Shown: positions 1 to 9,502, counted from the stretch's first letter. The stretch is DNA of 64,000 bases from Chryseobacterium sp. ISL-6 (GCF_018613715.1 NZ_JAGGPT010000001.1:299919-363918), one strand, 5' to 3'. The notes: generated by a model not told the origin, from the letters alone. Numbers and translations: made by a program.

Positions 1-56
1 AGTAAAACAGGTAATCGTCCATTAACTCCATTGACGTTGTAAGTTGCTATTTTCAT
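1..56 (-). CDS. xth: Exodeoxyribonuclease III, N-terminal fragment
   Basis: The first 18 codons of a gene that runs off the left edge. Translation from the ATG at 56-54 reads MKIATYNVNGVNGRLPVL, the typical N-terminus of exonuclease III/AP endonucleases: the first beta strand followed by the catalytic-site Asn in the YNVNG segment. The family cleaves abasic sites and degrades duplex DNA 3'-5' in base excision repair. Only the N-terminus is visible, so the active site cannot be checked. Confidence 0.8.
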   Translation of the reverse strand, partial: MKIATYNVNGVNGRLPVL

Positions 57-95
57 GATATTGTATATGTTATTGAGGTTTATTGAAGACAAAAA

Positions 96-563
96 TTATT
101 CCATCAGCCTATTTTCCTGCTTTGCCAGCCAATCTGTTAATAATTTTATTTGTTGATCACTTAGCTTAGCATCATTATGAATAAATGTGTAGGAAGACAT
201 AGGTATTTTTTTAGTTTCAATCTGTTTTTTAATTGAAGTAATTAATCTTTTCTGCTTCCGACCGGAATAGGTAGTCCATTCATTAAAATTCAAATCCTCT
301 TTTGCATCTTTGATGTGATTATCTACAAAACTTCTGGCTGGCTGTATATAATCATACCATTCATAGTTTGTATGATTACTGTGACAGTCGTAGCATGATA
401 TCTTCAGTATGGCCTTTACATCAGTTGGTATAGAAGTATGTGCTTCCATAAAATCGGTTTTATAAACCTGCCCCTTATCCATATTTGGGACAGGCTGATA
501 AAGCTGTAGAGCAATAAAAATAAGCAGAACAATTGCTGCCAGTATCTTTACTCCTTTTTTCAT
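96..563 (-). CDS. Haem-binding domain protein (membrane-anchored, CxxCH)
   Basis: A 155-residue protein with a single N-terminal membrane or signal segment (about residues 5-22) and one c-type haem motif, CYDCH at residues 57-61, followed by SNHTNYEWYDYIQPA. This pattern belongs to the Bacteroidota haem-binding domain family (PF14376-like). The haem is expected to attach covalently on the periplasmic side. It lies one base downstream of the DUF3347 gene, so the two are probably co-transcribed. No redox partner or substrate can be read from the sequence. A role in copper or metal handling is an inference from the neighbour only. Confidence 0.85.
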   Translation of the reverse strand: MKKGVKILAAIVLLIFIALQLYQPVPNMDKGQVYKTDFMEAHTSIPTDVKAILKISCYDCHSNHTNYEWYDYIQPARSFVDNHIKDAKEDLNFNEWTTYSGRKQKRLITSIKKQIETKKIPMSSYTFIHNDAKLSDQQIKLLTDWLAKQENRLME

Positions 564-564
564 T

Positions 565-1188
565 TTAATATTCCTTTTTTACGGAACCACAAGTAAGCAT
601 CTTATCACCGTAATAAGGATTTTTAATTGCTTTTGTCTCACTGATCCAGATGGCACCTTTACCATCATTATACATCGGACAATGGTCCTGATATAATTTT
701 TGTGTGGTTCCAAATGCCGCTATAAGATCAGCTATATCATTGCTTAATGATGCCATATGTTCTCTCTGGTGATCAATCTTTCCGGCATTGTTTCCGATGT
801 GTTCGGCATTTTCTTTGGCGTCTTCGGCGATATCCATATATTCTTTGTGTTTATCTGCGGGAATAGCCTTCATATTTACATTCCTCAAAGTTGTAAACAG
901 TTGCTTTCCGGCTTTAGCTACAGCCTGATCATTATCAGCTACTAGTGCATTTTTTAGAATTAAATAGTCCCTAATGATCGGATCAATAGAAAAGTTTTTT
1001 ATATCTTTTTCTACGACGGTTTTTCCCGCTTCTGTTTTGGTTAATTCAGTGGGTTTATTATTTTCCTTTAACTGTAATTCTACAGTTTCGGAAGTTTGAT
1101 CAGGAGTTTTATTTGTTGATTTTTTACAAGATGATAACGCTAAAGCTATTATTGTCATTGCAATGATTGATAAGGATATATTTTTCAT
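565..1188 (-). CDS. DUF3347 domain lipoprotein
   Basis: I chose the ATG at 1188 (MKNISLS...) because it gives a clean lipoprotein signal ending in ALSSC; an upstream in-frame start would add 13 residues that spoil it. The mature part has a helical region (DYLILKNALVADNDQAV) and a C-terminal HREHMASLSNDI ... YQDHCPMYNDGKGAIWIS stretch, diagnostic of DUF3347. In Bacteroidota this domain is often found beside, or fused to, copper-efflux (CusB-type) proteins, and its Cys/Met/His-rich CPM element could bind a metal. The function is not established. It is followed at once by the haem-binding gene. Confidence 0.85.
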   Translation of the reverse strand: MKNISLSIIAMTIIALALSSCKKSTNKTPDQTSETVELQLKENNKPTELTKTEAGKTVVEKDIKNFSIDPIIRDYLILKNALVADNDQAVAKAGKQLFTTLRNVNMKAIPADKHKEYMDIAEDAKENAEHIGNNAGKIDHQREHMASLSNDIADLIAAFGTTQKLYQDHCPMYNDGKGAIWISETKAIKNPYYGDKMLTCGSVKKEY

Positions 1189-1458
1189 TATGTTGATATT
1201 TCTATGATTAAAATTGTTGAATGTCATTACTTCTATAGCATGACTTTTAAATTATTTTTTATCGAATTTTTTCAGTTTACCTTCATGAATTCGATTTCCT
1301 TTGTCTGGATTCCAATATGTTTTTTGAAATTGTATCAGCTCTTATTTGATATTCATTTCATTGTTTTAATAACAATAGAAATATCTCTATTGTTTCAATT
1401 ATAAATTAAAACTGAAATGACTTCCAAAAGAACATAATTTGGGCTGTAAATATGGGGA

Positions 1459-1815
1459 TTAAACTATTTTAGGGATTAGCCAAATAGATTGGAAACCTTT
1501 AGAAACTGTAGTTTCATGAGATGAGAATAAAATAGAATTAAAATCTTTTAACCTTAAAAAACTGAACTCCTGTTGATTTAATAAAGTTGGATTTGGATTT
1601 GAGGTGGGACATTTGCATAAAGGATTTTTACATTTCCCGGAACATTTTTTTGAACCATAAGAATTACAGTGATCTTTATGCGTAGATTTTGAAATGCTGA
1701 TCTCACAACGTGATTTTTCTACTGAATGAGATTTCAGGCCACAGGCAAATATTTGCGTTGGCATAAAAAATAATCCCAATAGTATAAAAATTGATATAAA
1801 CTTGTGCTGAAACAT
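1459..1815 (-). CDS. Secreted cysteine-rich small protein, hypothetical
   Basis: About 118 residues from the ATG at 1815; a TTG start at 1824 is also open. A hydrophobic signal segment ending near IFACG is followed by a Cys/Lys-rich stretch (SKKCSGKCKNPLCKCP) with closely spaced cysteines that could form disulfides or a metal site. I do not recognise a named family. Its position upstream, on the same strand, of DUF3347 and the haem-binding gene suggests a metal-related envelope group, but about 270 bases separate it from DUF3347. The C-terminal 40 residues are unremarkable. Confidence 0.6.
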   Translation of the reverse strand: MFQHKFISIFILLGLFFMPTQIFACGLKSHSVEKSRCEISISKSTHKDHCNSYGSKKCSGKCKNPLCKCPTSNPNPTLLNQQEFSFLRLKDFNSILFSSHETTVSKGFQSIWLIPKIV

Positions 1816-1929
1816 TCCAGGCAAAATTAATATTTTTTTTCATTTTGACTTCACTTAATGAAATATTTTCTTTGGATAATCAACGGCTATTATGACTTCC
1901 ATTACAAGCTGATCATATATAAATAAAAA

Positions 1930-1960
1930 ATGGCTTAAGAGTTTGTACTCATTAAGCCAT
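1930..1960 (-). terminator. Rho-independent terminator of the 142-aa lipoprotein gene
   Basis: A hairpin with arms atggcttaa / ttaagccat, extended inward by gagt/actc with one bulged base. On the minus strand it is followed by a T-rich run (complement of 1921-1929). It sits about 40 bases after the stop of the gene at 1999-2427. Confidence 0.75.
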
Positions 1961-1998
1961 TACGATCCCGTAATGGGAAAACTAAATTATATATTGTT

Positions 1999-2427
1999 TT
2001 ACTGTTTTGTTCCCTGGAAAAGATATATTTTATCCGTTTCAGAAGTTTTTTGAGTGCTTACCATGAGAGCCTTCGTTGAAATAAGGTAGTCGATACTTCC
2101 CTCATTATTATTACCCACAACCCCTACTCCTTGAGTATTTACTGCAGTTAATGTCTTGGTGGTTACAAATGAATAAGATTCATTGGTTTTGGCCTGAACC
2201 TTAACATGGGAATCGTCGACTTTTGAAACCATGACAATGGCATTAAAATAATCCTGGCCGCCTGAATTCAGTGTTCCTTTAAATGTACCAAGCACTACAT
2301 CTATACTATGATCTGTCATAGGGTTAGAATCTTCTCCATCGTCATTTTTACAGCTGATAAAAAATACTCCTACAAAAAGGATTAGAAAAAATCTGTACAC
2401 CCAATTTTGGATTCTCATTGCTCTCAT
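1999..2427 (-). CDS. Hypothetical lipoprotein
   Basis: A 142-residue protein with a basic N-terminus, a hydrophobic segment and a lipobox ending FFISC, so it is probably a lipid-anchored envelope protein. The mature chain begins with an acidic, Ser-rich linker and continues as probable beta strands (GTFKGTLNSGGQDYFNAIV). No known domain is recognised. It lies downstream of susCD on the same strand, but a strong terminator (2565-2584) separates them, so it is probably its own unit. A second in-frame Met at residue 4 is an alternative start. Confidence 0.7.
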   Translation of the reverse strand: MRAMRIQNWVYRFFLILFVGVFFISCKNDDGEDSNPMTDHSIDVVLGTFKGTLNSGGQDYFNAIVMVSKVDDSHVKVQAKTNESYSFVTTKTLTAVNTQGVGVVGNNNEGSIDYLISTKALMVSTQKTSETDKIYLFQGTKQ

Positions 2428-2564
2428 AAGTCTGCTTTTTATTATTAATTATTATATACTCTTTAATTATTGATTCAAATTTGGGTAAATCTTAAAACGT
2501 TAGGAAAAAACATCTACAAACAAAGAAATCACGTCTACAAAAGAATTTTATGTATAATTAAAAA

Positions 2565-2584
2565 GCCTGCACCAGAATGCAGGC
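2565..2584 (-). terminator. Terminator of the susCD operon
   Basis: A perfect 7-bp stem, gcctgca / tgcaggc, with a 6-nt loop, followed on the minus strand by TTTT. It lies about 60 bases downstream of the SusD-like stop codon. Confidence 0.8.
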
Positions 2585-2645
2585 AAAAAATCACAGTTGA
2601 AAATAATATATATGAAGAAAGACTATGATATTTTAAAGGCTTACT

Positions 2646-4088
2646 TTAATTTCGGTCCCAGAATACTTTTGTTGTCAGTTTATCACCACCGATCGCAGCA
2701 GCGGCTTTAGAATAGTTGGTTCCATTGGTTGTTGCTTCCAGCCCCGGATACTGTAATCTTACAGGTACTTTTCCACCAGCATTATTAATGGCTGTTGGTG
2801 GTGCCTGTAAAGCTGGATAGTCCAATCGGCGGTAAAAATTCCAGGATACTACCGGATGATTATACATGGCAACCCAAGCCTGTTCACCAATCGATTTTTT
2901 CCAGTTTGCTGCATTGTAAGGATTGTCAGTAAGGTAGTCCAGGGCATTCTGCGTTGTAAAGCCCCACTCCAGAAAGGAAGCCTGAACAGCATTTTTATAA
3001 AGTACTTCGGGGTTTCCACCAATTCCAAATCTGGCAGCGGCTTCAGCAAGGTAGAAAGAAACTTCAGTATAAGTAAGGAGATTTCCAGGGGTTTCTTGTT
3101 TATATGCGAAAATTCCGGGAGCAGAAAAGCTGGAGAACTCTCCGGGTAGACCAATGACCTGACCTATATAAATACCGTCTACGTCCTGAAAATATTTGGA
3201 TACCCTTGCGTCTGAAGTCGCATTAAGAAAATCGACGAATGGTTTTCCACCAAAAAAATCATCCCGGTTATTATTAAGAACATTCTCAAATATAGGACTA
3301 AAGTTAGGCGATTCAGCCAGATACCTGAATATGCAGCTCTGAGATTCACTGATCATGACTCCTCCTGAAATAGCTTTATTAATGGTAGATTGAGCAAGGG
3401 AGGGATTTACATCGGAAATAGAAATCCCCAGCTTCAGCAGAAGAGAATTTCCAAATCTTTTCCATTTTCCAATATCTCCGCCATATAAGATATCTCCCTG
3501 TCCGAATGTTCCCTGTCCTTCCTCGAGATTGTTTATATCGACCTTCAAACGATTGATAAGGCTTTCATAGATCTCCGTATCATTATCATAAACAGGAAGT
3601 GGATATTGATTGTTATTAAGTGCCTGGCTGTAGGGAATATCTCCGAAAGTATCTGCTAAGGTTTGAAATGTATAAACTGAGAGCATATCAATAATTGCTA
3701 ATTGGTTTCTTTTTTTAGCTGGCCAGGTATTCAGTTCTGAAGGGACCGGTTGATACTGCTCGATCAGTTCTTTTGCTTTATTAAGGTTATTGAGAACATT
3801 TACATAATTATCTCCCCAAACATTATTGGAGACATTTCTTGCTGTAAAATTGTAATTACTTTCATTCACATAGGTTGTTTCCTGCCAATATTGCATGGTT
3901 AACCTAAAATTATTTTCATTAACATTCGGTGTAGTCATATAATCACTTAATTCCTTTTCCGCATAAGTAATCAGCGTTTCGGGTATCGTATTATAGGTAG
4001 CATGAGGATCCATATTTACATCATCCGATGTACAGCTTACCAATAGTAATACTAAAGAACTTATTATAATTGTATTTTTCATTGTCAT
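2646..4088 (-). CDS. SusD/RagB-like nutrient-binding lipoprotein
   Basis: A 480-residue lipoprotein (lipobox LLVSC) with the features of the SusD-like_2 branch: EKELSDYMTTPN near the N-terminus, TPR-type helices, and YGGDIGKWKRFGNSLLLKLG around residue 200. SusD proteins sit on the outer-membrane surface and pass ligand to the partner SusC channel. The start is only five bases after the SusC stop, so the two form one operon. The ligand cannot be predicted: no glycoside hydrolase or peptidase lies nearby, so this pair may import a non-glycan substrate. Confidence 0.93.
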   Translation of the reverse strand: MTMKNTIIISSLVLLLVSCTSDDVNMDPHATYNTIPETLITYAEKELSDYMTTPNVNENNFRLTMQYWQETTYVNESNYNFTARNVSNNVWGDNYVNVLNNLNKAKELIEQYQPVPSELNTWPAKKRNQLAIIDMLSVYTFQTLADTFGDIPYSQALNNNQYPLPVYDNDTEIYESLINRLKVDINNLEEGQGTFGQGDILYGGDIGKWKRFGNSLLLKLGISISDVNPSLAQSTINKAISGGVMISESQSCIFRYLAESPNFSPIFENVLNNNRDDFFGGKPFVDFLNATSDARVSKYFQDVDGIYIGQVIGLPGEFSSFSAPGIFAYKQETPGNLLTYTEVSFYLAEAAARFGIGGNPEVLYKNAVQASFLEWGFTTQNALDYLTDNPYNAANWKKSIGEQAWVAMYNHPVVSWNFYRRLDYPALQAPPTAINNAGGKVPVRLQYPGLEATTNGTNYSKAAAAIGGDKLTTKVFWDRN

Positions 4089-4093
4089 AGTTT

Positions 4094-7000
4094 TTAAAAA
4101 TTAACTTTCAGATTGAATGCAAAATTCTTTGTAGATGGCATCACTCCGGATTGATATCCCTGAATATTACCTGACGAAAGCCCTGCTTCAGGATCTGCAT
4201 AAGGAAGATTTTTATGAATGATCCAAAGATTGCTCCCTACTAAGCCCAGACTAAGGCTCTGAATTCCGGTATTGCCTAAAAATTTCTTGTCAAAAGTGTA
4301 AGAAATTGATACCTGGCGAAGTTTTATAAAACTGGCATCATAAACAAATGCCGCCGCCGGTGGATCTGTTTCCAGAAACTGACTGGAAATAGAACGATCA
4401 AGACGAATTGTATTAGGAATATAATGTCCGGGATTATTGGGATCTTCCATTACTCCGGGTAAAACTACACCTCCACCATTAGCAAGGGTATTTCTGATAG
4501 GATTTCCCAAATCATTCAGCCCTACAGAGTCAGGATGTAGTCCTGTTCCATAAGCATAATACTGATCCAGGGAAAATATATTGCCTCCCTTCTTCCAATC
4601 GATCTGAAAACTTAAATTGAAGTTTTTATAGGTGAAAGAATTGTTTAATCCTGCAAAAAAATCAGGTTGGAAACTTCCAAAATTGTGATTGGTATCGTCG
4701 GTATGTAGATATGCTCCATTTCTTCCGATGATCCTGTTTCCATTGGGATCATAAACGTAATCAGATCCCCAGATGCTTCCATAATCTTCATTAAGAGGTG
4801 CATTAATGGATATACCGCCCTGTAAAGCTCCGATGGTAATATTTTCAATACCTTCCCGAAGTGCAGTAACTTTAGTTATGGGATTAGACCAGTTCAACGA
4901 CATATCCCAGGCAAAATCACTGAATTTTAAAGGAGTTATATTTAAAGATACCTCGAGTCCTTTTGTAGTGAGCTCTCCTGTATTCTGAATTTTACTTCCC
5001 GATCCGTTGGATAAAGAAATCGGAAGTGGTAGAATCTGATCAAATGCAATATTTCTGAACCATGCAACATCAAAGCCTATCCTGTTTTTGAAAAACTGCA
5101 TATTGGTTCCAACCTCCAGGTTTTTTAATTTTTGAGGAAGAAGGTCAGCATTTCTTAAAGTAGTATTATAAGAATAAACGGGGCTGTTTCCAAAAGAAGA
5201 TTGTACGATAAACCTGTTTCTCAACTGATCAGCATTCGTATCCGAACCTACTTCTGCATAGGCTGCTCTTACCTTTCCAAAGGTCAGCCATTTTTGTTTC
5301 AGCCAATTAGAAAATACCACACTTGCCGAAAGGGATGGATAATAATAAGCTTCTTTTCCTTTTGGTAATGAACTGGACTGATCCCTCCTGAAAGTTCCCT
5401 CAAGATAATAGGTGTTTTTATATCCCAAAGAAGCCTGAACAAAAGCTCCATAAATATATTTTGAAGTATCGGTGATCACTGGTTTTGCTGCCGTAGCCGC
5501 CGAATTGGAAATCGTATAAAGATCACGAATGTAAAGTCCACCTGTGGTGGTCTGGGCATTGGAATAATTGGACTGAACATTGATGTTTCCACCTATTAGT
5601 GCCTGAATATTGAAATCCTCACTAATGTTCTTTTTGTAGGTAGCGATAAGGTCATAATTGGTTTCTGTAAAACGAAGATTGGTAACTGCATATCCTGATG
5701 GCTGCTCGATGGTATTAAAGCTAAAAAATGCAGGAACAGAACCTACAGCCCTTCTTTCTTCAATCATCATATTATATCCATCTATACCTACCCTGCCCAG
5801 TATATTGATGTTTTTAGAAAGATCATAATTAAGACTGAAATTCCCTGCAAAACGGTCTCTTTTATCGTTCTGATAGTTTTTATATCGCGTGAAATATGGA
5901 TTGTCCCAGTAAGCAGGAGACAAATTAGTTGGAGATTTTATATTCCAGGTGTAATTTTTATCAAATGTTTCATACAAATATTTCAGGTATTGAATGTCAA
6001 TATTTGTAGGCCACCATTGACGAAAGTTGCCCATAAGATTATCCGTGTAGCCCGTTGCATTCCTTCCTTTTGTACTTTGTGTAATATAATTGGCGAAGAT
6101 AGTAGCCGTAAGATTATCCATCAGTTTGTAGGATGCATTACCACTAAAATTATTTTTCATTAAAGAGGAATTGGGAAGAATATCTGTAGCATTGGTATTG
6201 GAATAACTTAATCTGAATGTTGTCCGGTCATCTCCACCACTGAAAGCAATATTATTCGTTTGATTGATTGCTTTATCAAAGAATGTTATCGGTCCATTTT
6301 TAGCCATTACCCAAGGTGTCGTTTTACCAAAATTACGGGAATCAGGTATGAATGCATCATATTGCCAGACCATAAGATTGGGATCATAGGGTGCTCCATA
6401 AGAAGCATCATAATAAAAAGGTGCAATTGGTTTATTTTGATACATTCCAAAAACGTTTCCTAAATATCCTTGTCCATATTGTGTCTGATATTCAGGGAAA
6501 GTAGATTTATCAACCGTAGAAACAGAAAAACTTCCACTGTATTCAAGACCTATACCTTTCGAGTTTTTTTTCCCTTTTTTTGTGGTAATAATAATAGCTC
6601 CATTCTGAGCTCTTGATCCATATAAAGCTGTTGCTGCAGCACCTTTCAGTACATTTACAGTTTCTATATCATTGGGATTGATATCGGATACAGGACTTCC
6701 GTAATCATATCCCCCACCACCATTCTGCTGAAATGTAGAATTGATATTCCTGTTGATAATGGGAACTCCATCAACTACAAAAAGTGCCTGATTATCACCC
6801 AGAATAGATTTATATCCTCGTGATACTGCATTTACGGAGCCTCCAAAATTGGTGGATTGTTTGATCTCAAGACCTGCTACTTTTCCAGAAAGGTTATTGA
6901 GGAAATTGGTGGTTGGATTCTTACTGATATCATCGCCTTTTACCTCTTGTGTCGAATATCCAAGGGACCTTTTTTCTCTTTTTATTCCTAAGGCAGTAAC

Positions 7001-7117
7001 CACTACACCTTCTATATCCTGGGTTTTAATGGTGTCCTGCTTTTCCTGACTTAAAAGCAAATCGTGACCCATAAAAAAGGCAACACCCGCACTTAGAAGC
7101 TTTAATCGATATTTCAT
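4094..7117 (-). CDS. SusC/RagA family TonB-linked outer-membrane transporter
   Basis: A 1007-residue TonB-dependent receptor. After the signal peptide comes DIEGVVVTALGIKREKRSLG, the usual TonB-box/plug start in SusC proteins, then the plug domain with the conserved LSGKVAGL and LFVVDGVPI elements, and a long 22-strand barrel that ends in an aromatic residue (NLKVNF). It lacks the N-terminal carboxypeptidase-D-like domain that many SusC proteins carry, which is normal for a subset. It imports the ligand captured by the SusD partner, powered by TonB-ExbBD. The divergently placed regulators typical of glycan loci (SusR, ECF sigma/anti-sigma) are absent. The LytTR/LytS pair behind it is the nearest regulator. 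Confidence 0.95.
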   Translation of the reverse strand: MKYRLKLLSAGVAFFMGHDLLLSQEKQDTIKTQDIEGVVVTALGIKREKRSLGYSTQEVKGDDISKNPTTNFLNNLSGKVAGLEIKQSTNFGGSVNAVSRGYKSILGDNQALFVVDGVPIINRNINSTFQQNGGGGYDYGSPVSDINPNDIETVNVLKGAAATALYGSRAQNGAIIITTKKGKKNSKGIGLEYSGSFSVSTVDKSTFPEYQTQYGQGYLGNVFGMYQNKPIAPFYYDASYGAPYDPNLMVWQYDAFIPDSRNFGKTTPWVMAKNGPITFFDKAINQTNNIAFSGGDDRTTFRLSYSNTNATDILPNSSLMKNNFSGNASYKLMDNLTATIFANYITQSTKGRNATGYTDNLMGNFRQWWPTNIDIQYLKYLYETFDKNYTWNIKSPTNLSPAYWDNPYFTRYKNYQNDKRDRFAGNFSLNYDLSKNINILGRVGIDGYNMMIEERRAVGSVPAFFSFNTIEQPSGYAVTNLRFTETNYDLIATYKKNISEDFNIQALIGGNINVQSNYSNAQTTTGGLYIRDLYTISNSAATAAKPVITDTSKYIYGAFVQASLGYKNTYYLEGTFRRDQSSSLPKGKEAYYYPSLSASVVFSNWLKQKWLTFGKVRAAYAEVGSDTNADQLRNRFIVQSSFGNSPVYSYNTTLRNADLLPQKLKNLEVGTNMQFFKNRIGFDVAWFRNIAFDQILPLPISLSNGSGSKIQNTGELTTKGLEVSLNITPLKFSDFAWDMSLNWSNPITKVTALREGIENITIGALQGGISINAPLNEDYGSIWGSDYVYDPNGNRIIGRNGAYLHTDDTNHNFGSFQPDFFAGLNNSFTYKNFNLSFQIDWKKGGNIFSLDQYYAYGTGLHPDSVGLNDLGNPIRNTLANGGGVVLPGVMEDPNNPGHYIPNTIRLDRSISSQFLETDPPAAAFVYDASFIKLRQVSISYTFDKKFLGNTGIQSLSLGLVGSNLWIIHKNLPYADPEAGLSSGNIQGYQSGVMPSTKNFAFNLKVNF

Positions 7118-7216
7118 AATTATTGATTTTTTAACTATTGTTAATCAAAATTCAATAATTGTTAAGACGATGTCAAAAAAACAATATCAACAACGGTATG
7201 AGGTCTACTAAAAATA

Positions 7217-7241
7217 AAAACACCCGATATTCAGGTGTTTT
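7217..7241 (-). terminator. Terminator after the LytTR response regulator gene
   Basis: Arms aaaacacc / ggtgtttt with a 9-nt loop; the minus strand continues into TATTTT. The sequence next to it (7242-7262) holds two further partial copies of ggtgttttata, so the right arm is locally repeated. Confidence 0.6.
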
Positions 7242-7269
7242 ATAGGTGTTTTATAAGTGTTTAATGGGT

Positions 7270-7971
7270 TTAAAATTCTATGGAAGGTTTGTACGTTCTG
7301 CCAATAGGAAGTTTCTTGCCGTTAATCTGCATCATGTTCGCCGACTTTACTTCTACTTTAGATTTAGAAACAATGTAAGACTTGTGAATACGGACGAACA
7401 TTTTCGGATTTAAACTTTCTTCTATTTTGCTGATCGGCATTTTGAAGGTAAAAGTCTCTGCCTTTGTATGAATATTAATATATTCTCTTAAGCTTTCAAT
7501 ATAAAAGATATCTAATAAAGTTATTTTTATCTGCCTTTTCCCACTGTTGATGAAAATGAAATCACGATCTGCAATTTCTAGTAATGCCTCTTCGGCTTCC
7601 ATTAAATGTTTAAATTTTCCAATCGCTGTAAGAAACCGGCTATAAGGAATAGGTTTCATCAGGTAATCTGTAACATCGAGTTCATATCCTTCTACAGCAT
7701 ACTGATGATAAGCTGTGGTAACAATAACAAACGGTGGATTTTTTAATTTTTTCAGAAAATCAAATCCTTTTATCACCGGAAGATTAAGATCCAAAAACAT
7801 AAGATCTACATCGTGGATGCTTAAAAGGCTGCTGGCATAAACGGCATCAGAGCATTTTCCTACAAGATTCAGTTCTTTATCCTGGGAAACAAAGTTTTCA
7901 AGAATTTCTGCTGCAATCGGTTCGTCTTCTACAATAATGCAGTTGTATTTTTTAGATGCTGAGTGTGTCAT
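7270..7971 (-). CDS. LytTR-family response regulator
   Basis: A receiver domain (residues 10-120) with an acidic pocket in IIVEDEP, the phospho-acceptor Asp61 in MFLDLNLP and a conserved Lys in LMKPI, followed by a LytTR DNA-binding domain (about residues 135-233; FYIESLREYINIHT, FVRIHKSYIV). I chose the ATG at 7971; a TTG nine bases earlier is also open. The start overlaps the 3' end of the histidine kinase gene by 20 bases, so translation is probably coupled. It is the output half of a two-component pair with that kinase. Target genes are not evident, though susC lies just downstream. Confidence 0.95.
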   Translation of the reverse strand: MTHSASKKYNCIIVEDEPIAAEILENFVSQDKELNLVGKCSDAVYASSLLSIHDVDLMFLDLNLPVIKGFDFLKKLKNPPFVIVTTAYHQYAVEGYELDVTDYLMKPIPYSRFLTAIGKFKHLMEAEEALLEIADRDFIFINSGKRQIKITLLDIFYIESLREYINIHTKAETFTFKMPISKIEESLNPKMFVRIHKSYIVSKSKVEVKSANMMQINGKKLPIGRTYKPSIEF

Positions 7972-9025
7972 TGAAATCAATCATTAGTTTTACAATATAA
8001 CGGTCACTTTTGTCCTCAACTTGAAGGGTGTGTTTTGGATAGAGTAATTCAAGCTGCCTGTGAATATTTTTCAATCCTATTTTGGTTGAATTTTCACCTG
8101 ATCTTTCTTCTTTGGAATTTTCAATAGAATAATAAAGAATTCTGTTTTTCAGCTGAATGTCAATATGGATGAATGAATTTCCGAGACTTTCCGAAACACC
8201 ATGTTTAAAGGCATTTTCAACAAACTGGATCAATATCAGTGGTGAGATTTCCTGAGAAGGATTATCAATAGCTTCACTAAAATCCACAGAAAGGTGACGG
8301 TGTCGGATTTTCTGGATTTGTATAAAGTCTTTTATATTTTCAATATCCTTTTCAATAGAGATGTTCTTTTCAGCGGCCTCATAAATATTGTAACGCATTA
8401 CTTTTGAAAGCTGTAGAATTACATCCGGCGTTTCATCAGCTTTTTTAAGTGCCATTCCATAGATATTATTGAGTGTATTAAAAAGAAAATGTGGATTGAT
8501 CTGTGCTTTAAGCATGGTTAGTTCCTGATCAAGCTTCTCTGCTTTAAGCATAGATATCTGATCTTTAAGAAGATTTTTCTGCCGTGTAATTTCAATACCA
8601 AATACCAGACCTACCATAAAAATAAGATCCATAAATGAATTAAAGGCGACGAGACCATTGATGAAGCAAGAAGGCTGTTTACCATCCAGAGTTTCTGTGA
8701 CCCCATAGATATAAGGATAAATAACATAGTGTGTAAAAAAGCGGTGGGCTAATACCGCAATGATTACGATAATGATTGACAGGAAGTATTTGGAAAATTT
8801 ATTGATATCAACCTTTTCATAAACATAAAGTAAAGAATAGGCAAGAGGAATTTTAACCAGAAAATAGATCAGTTCAAGGATCATTGTATTTTGAAGCCTT
8901 ATCTGCCATTTGAAATCAGGGAATTGATATCTGGACCAATAAAAATCAAGATACGCTTCCAGAATATAATAGAATATCCAAAAGAGTAAATGAATATATA
9001 GTTTTGATTTTGTGGTAGACTTCAA
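7952..9025 (-). CDS. LytS-type sensor histidine kinase
   Basis: A membrane-bound kinase with several N-terminal TM helices, a short coiled linker and a His_kinase domain (PF06580): the phospho-acceptor His is in QINPHFLFNTLNNIYG (His179 with this start), and the ATPase N-box is in QFVENAFKHG. There is no ATG upstream of the TM region. The reading frame is open from a TTG at 9112, and a TTG at 9025 gives the N-terminus usual for this family (MKSTTKSKLYIHLLFW), so I used the latter. It is translationally coupled to the LytTR regulator. The signal is unknown. Confidence 0.9.
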   Translation of the reverse strand: MKSTTKSKLYIHLLFWIFYYILEAYLDFYWSRYQFPDFKWQIRLQNTMILELIYFLVKIPLAYSLLYVYEKVDINKFSKYFLSIIIVIIAVLAHRFFTHYVIYPYIYGVTETLDGKQPSCFINGLVAFNSFMDLIFMVGLVFGIEITRQKNLLKDQISMLKAEKLDQELTMLKAQINPHFLFNTLNNIYGMALKKADETPDVILQLSKVMRYNIYEAAEKNISIEKDIENIKDFIQIQKIRHRHLSVDFSEAIDNPSQEISPLILIQFVENAFKHGVSESLGNSFIHIDIQLKNRILYYSIENSKEERSGENSTKIGLKNIHRQLELLYPKHTLQVEDKSDRYIVKLMIDFNDTLSI

Positions 9026-9112
9026 TTTTATACGATTTAAAACTACAAAGTAATATCTTTCAATCAAATATAAAAATAGAAAGGCTACGAAATTAACCCA
9101 TTTGTATACCAA

Positions 9113-9502
9113 CTACCTGTTTTTTTTGTTTTGGAAAGAAACTTCAGGAAATATAAGGTTTAAAAAACAGAAAATAAGCAGGAAATTAAATTCCACCCCA
9201 TTCCTTCCACCACCTACTACAAACCACCCATTCTGCCAGTGGACATAAATAATCCCAAGAATAAAAATTGAAATATTGGCGACTGCCACAGTTTTTAAAT
9301 ATTTATCTATCCAAAGCAACGGAACCGATAAAAGATGAGTAAGCTTAACTGACCAGGCGAGGTAAAGCCCCAATGGACTGAATCCTATCGTATTAAGAAA
9401 GTGGAGACCGAAATTATTGACGTCTCCACTAACAATAGAAAACACACTATGCATCAGTAAAATAACGGATAATGCAAAACGGAGGTAGAAGTTCTTTTTC
9501 AT
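9113..9502 (-). CDS. DoxX-family membrane protein
   Basis: About 129 residues from the ATG at 9502, with four TM helices and the motif GWFVVGGGRNGVEFNFLLI typical of DoxX proteins. The reading frame extends upstream to another ATG at 9559 and a TTG at 9574, seven bases after the transporter stop. The chosen start puts TM1 right after a short basic N-terminus. It follows the arsenite transporter on the same strand and may be the last gene of the ars operon. The link to arsenic is positional only; DoxX proteins elsewhere are tied to redox stress. Confidence 0.8.
   Translation of the reverse strand: MKKNFYLRFALSVILLMHSVFSIVSGDVNNFGLHFLNTIGFSPLGLYLAWSVKLTHLLSVPLLWIDKYLKTVAVANISIFILGIIYVHWQNGWFVVGGGRNGVEFNFLLIFCFLNLIFPEVSFQNKKNR

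Noticed and set aside
1204..1404. 66-codon hydrophobic plus-strand frame between DUF3347 and the Cys-rich gene
   Set aside because: Phe/Ile-rich product of A/T-rich DNA, no homology pattern, overlaps the 5' region of DUF3347; not a membrane protein I can support.
2646..7117. Complete polysaccharide utilisation locus
   Set aside because: Only susC and susD are present; no glycoside hydrolase, lyase or SusR/ECF regulator is adjacent.
7234..7262. Short tandem ggtgttttata copies as a CRISPR-like or VNTR array
   Set aside because: Only two to three imperfect copies next to a terminator arm; no spacers.
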